From contig BTRA01000001.1 of assembly GCA_036986155.1 (NCBI GenBank), forward strand, positions 14,775-78,774: a stretch of 64,000 nucleotides of DNA, written 5' to 3'. Source of the DNA: JACZXQ01 sp036986155. GTDB lineage: Bacteria; Gemmatimonadota; Gemmatimonadetes; Longimicrobiales; Gaopeijiaceae. Positions 62,433 to 64,000 of this stretch are shown one piece after another. Position numbers and translations under genes: made by a program. The notes beneath the pieces were generated by a model. The model was not told the DNA's origin. It saw only the letters and a program-made list of their open reading frames with translations, and ran no database searches. Each line of letters starts with the position of its first letter. The stretch's first letter is position 1.

Positions 62433-63380
62433 CTAGATCAGGATCTCGTTGCCTTCCGAGGCTGCGTCGATCTCGAATCCGAATTCGCGGGACAGGGCCT
62501 CGTCCCGTCGGTCGGAGACGATCTCAGATAGCTCGGCATCCTCGCGGTCGGGGGAGTGGTGGAAGAAGAGGAGGCGGCTGACCCCCGCCTCGTCCGCCAA
62601 CTCGAGGGCCTGCCGAAACGTGGAGTGTCCCCAGCCGACCTTCGCCGGGTACTCCTCGTCGGTATACATCGAATCGTGAATCAGCACATCGGCACCATCT
62701 ATGAAGTTCACGAGCTTTTTCCGCGAATCAACGAGTCTCTCCGGCTCGTCGCCGGCGAGTTCGTTGTCCGGGATATAGACCAGCGATTTGCCGGCGCGCT
62801 CTATTCGGTAGCCTACCGTGAACGACGGGTGACGGACTCGCATGGCCGAGATGCGGGTGTCGCCCTCCTCCCACGTGCCTTCGTTCAAATGACCGAAGAC
62901 GGTATGCGCCGCTATGGCCTCGTACGGGATCGGGAAGTAGATGGGACCCATCTGACCCGCGAAGAGTGTCTGTACATCGACATCCAACTGTTTGGGTCCC
63001 ATGATCCTCAATGACGCAGCCGGGTTGTAGAGCGGCATGAAGAAGGGAAAACCCTGGATGTGGTCCCAGTGGAAATGCGTGAGGAAGATCAAGGCGCGCG
63101 GCGCGCTTTGCTCTGCGAGAAGCGAAGTTCCCAGTGCCCGTATTCCCGTTCCTGCGTCGAGGATCACGAGCTCGTCACCGAGGCGCACCTCCAAGCATGG
63201 AGTGTTGCCCCCATATCGGGCCGTCGCCGGGCCGGGCGCCGGGATCGACCCACGAGTGCCCCAACAATACGCACGGATGGCGGACTGAGCGCTCCCCGAT
63301 GCTTCGGATGTCACCTTGGGCGCCGCATCCGTAGCAGACTCCAAGCCATTTCCCCCCGTTGGACATTGGTACGACTCCAC
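62433..63380 (-). CDS. MBL-fold metallo-hydrolase (phosphodiesterase/RNase Z-like)
   Basis: About 315 aa (or shorter if GTG inside residues 22-25 is used). The core starts CWGTRGSIPAPGPATARYGG and has zinc motif THFHWDHIQG (His102, His104, Asp106, His107), then VRHPSFTVGYRIE, YIPDN, IHDSMY and a final HHSPDRED. This class resembles cyclic-nucleotide phosphodiesterases and RNase Z-like hydrolases. First gene of the operon with caspase, cyclase, FecR-like and HD-GYP genes; a cAMP-degrading role would fit but is inference. Confidence 0.78.
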   Translation of the reverse strand: MESYQCPTGGNGLESATDAAPKVTSEASGSAQSAIRAYCWGTRGSIPAPGPATARYGGNTPCLEVRLGDELVILDAGTGIRALGTSLLAEQSAPRALIFLTHFHWDHIQGFPFFMPLYNPAASLRIMGPKQLDVDVQTLFAGQMGPIYFPIPYEAIAAHTVFGHLNEGTWEEGDTRISAMRVRHPSFTVGYRIERAGKSLVYIPDNELAGDEPERLVDSRKKLVNFIDGADVLIHDSMYTDEEYPAKVGWGHSTFRQALELADEAGVSRLLFFHHSPDREDAELSEIVSDRRDEALSREFGFEIDAASEGNEILI

Positions 63381-63479
63381 ACAGTCCTAAATCTACTAGG
63401 CTTGGCCCTGTGTGGGCGAGCATTTCTAATCGCCGCCCGGTCCACTGAAGGTCAGCGATTCTTTCGAGGCGTCGGGTGG

Positions 63480-63655
63480 AGACCCCACGCCCATCAGGGG
63501 TCCAGTCAAGCAGGGTATCGTTTGGCTTAGTGTTGAACCAGCGAAACTTCTGAACCTCCCTCCGCAGGGATCGCAAAGATGTCCCGATGGGAGCCTCCGT
63601 AGGGAGTCAGGTCATAGGCGACGAAACGCCCGTCTGGGGACAACTTCATTTTGAT
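63480..63655 (-). pseudogene. remnant of a TolB-like beta-propeller gene
   Basis: From the ATG at 63649, the minus strand reads as KLSPDGRFVAYDLTPYGG, then FAIPAEGGSEVSLVQH, a WD40/PD40 blade of TolB-like proteins or kinases, and stops at 63527. A shifted frame goes on as LLDWTPDGRG, the expected start of the next blade, so there is a frameshift near 63530-63550. Upstream, the terminator hairpin interrupts it. No start, other blades or catalytic domain remain here. Confidence 0.5.
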
Positions 63656-63671
63656 ACTGGGGGGCACGAAA

Positions 63672-63710
63672 GGGGAGTAGGGGGCAATACTGGCTTGCCC
63701 CCTACTCCCC
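63672..63710 (-). terminator. strong intrinsic terminator hairpin
   Basis: A perfect 16-base inverted repeat (63672-63687 with 63695-63710) around a seven-base loop. Minus-strand arms are GGGGAGTAGGGGGCAA-type in both directions. It lies 15 bases after the stop of the right-edge gene and is followed on the minus strand by TTTC. It probably ends that transcript and may work both ways. Confidence 0.75.
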
Positions 63711-63724
63711 CCAAGAGACTTCAA

Positions 63725-64000
63725 CTACTGCTGCGGCGGCACCTTCCGCACCGTCTTGCGTTGCGCAACATCGAGGCTTACTTGCTGCCCTCCGCCGGCT
63801 GCACGTGCCGCCGCCAACAGCGGCGGCGCAGCGGCCGCCACGACGACGCCGGTCGTCACTGTATACCCCTGTCCAGCGGCGGGGCTATAGAACAGCGTAG
63901 TGCCATCCAAGAGTGGAATTGAGGATCCCGAAGCGGAGTTGATGAACGATCCGGTACCCGACGTGATACCGACATCCATATTCGCATCGAGAGACGGGGA
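63725..64000 (-). CDS. C-terminal part of an unidentified protein (partial)
   Basis: An open frame of 91 codons enters from the right edge and ends at TAG 63725-63727. The sequence is rich in Gly, Ser, Thr and Ala (ITSGTGSFINSASGSSIPLL, then VVVAAAAPPLLAAARAAGGG), suggesting a repetitive or structural surface or fibre-like protein. No motif identifies it. The terminator hairpin follows. The start is outside the window. Confidence 0.55.
   Translation of the reverse strand, partial: SPSLDANMDVGITSGTGSFINSASGSSIPLLDGTTLFYSPAAGQGYTVTTGVVVAAAAPPLLAAARAAGGGQQVSLDVAQRKTVRKVPPQQ

Larger units (their letters stand above)
63381..63724. other. gap with degenerate propeller sequence and terminator
   Basis: 344 bases between the MBL gene and the partial gene at the right edge. 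It contains the TolB-like remnant and the hairpin listed separately. The rest, nearest the MBL gene (63381-63480), holds the presumed operon promoter; I see no clear -35/-10 pair. Confidence 0.5.

Noticed and set aside
1..64000. CRISPR arrays, insertion sequences, rRNA
   Set aside because: No regularly spaced repeats, transposase frames with terminal inverted repeats, or rRNA sequence were seen.

Overview
This is a GC-rich, densely coding bacterial chromosome segment. Lipobox proteins, a beta-barrel protein ending in an aromatic/basic residue pair, M6 and PIG-L exoproteins and a sodium-coupled transporter set point to a didermic heterotroph. A plant-type enoyl-ACP reductase, the sufC-sufB-sufD-Rieske-sufS-sufU order, a membrane regulator with a WKQIARYLDRN helix-turn-helix and a dockerin-like exoprotein tail fit Gemmatimonadota best. 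That placement is inference: no rRNA or other phylogenetic marker was available for comparison.

Layout. 1-6.4 kb holds metabolic genes: an alpha/beta hydrolase, a DASS transporter, a hotdog thioesterase, a peroxiredoxin, a FadI-type thiolase and a zinc dehydrogenase. 6.4-12.7 kb is a tight SUF iron-sulfur operon with ogt at its distal end. It has a good sigma70-like promoter and a palindromic operator candidate just downstream of the predicted start. 12.8-15.9 kb is an overlapping trio: patatin, lipoprotein, M6 protease with a dockerin-like tail. 15.9-18.0 kb is an ECF sigma/anti-sigma/YbjQ/AraC operon. 18.1-29.3 kb carries a class V aminotransferase, an amidohydrolase, ligA-polX-CaCA antiporter, fabI, a class III aminotransferase, a HAD phosphatase and a divergent DCoH.

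29.4-33.2 kb is the accessory stretch: tRNA-Glu, tRNA-Val, then two gene remnants (S9 peptidase and amidohydrolase) abutting head to head, a lipoprotein, and a divergent HTH-membrane sensor separated from it by helically phased repeats. 33.2-49 kb returns to core and transport genes: CrcB-DUF190, haloalkane dehalogenase, a permuted aconitase-like enzyme, a beta-propeller, an NSS transporter, a complete BMP-type nucleoside ABC transporter, and PIG-L deacetylase / 51-aa membrane protein / SSS symporter, followed by PFK.

50.2-63.4 kb is the most unusual part. An OMP plus TPR/CsgG-like lipoprotein pair diverges from a CsgG-TPR protein overlapping a caspase-like protein that has a CsgG-like N-terminus and an EF-hand. 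This converges on a five-gene operon: MBL hydrolase, caspase-DUF4384, CHASE2-adenylate cyclase, FecR-like/TPR protein, GAF-HD-GYP. I read it as a candidate envelope-sensing, second-messenger and caspase-protease module. The window ends in a degenerate TolB-like fragment, a strong terminator hairpin and a partial gene.
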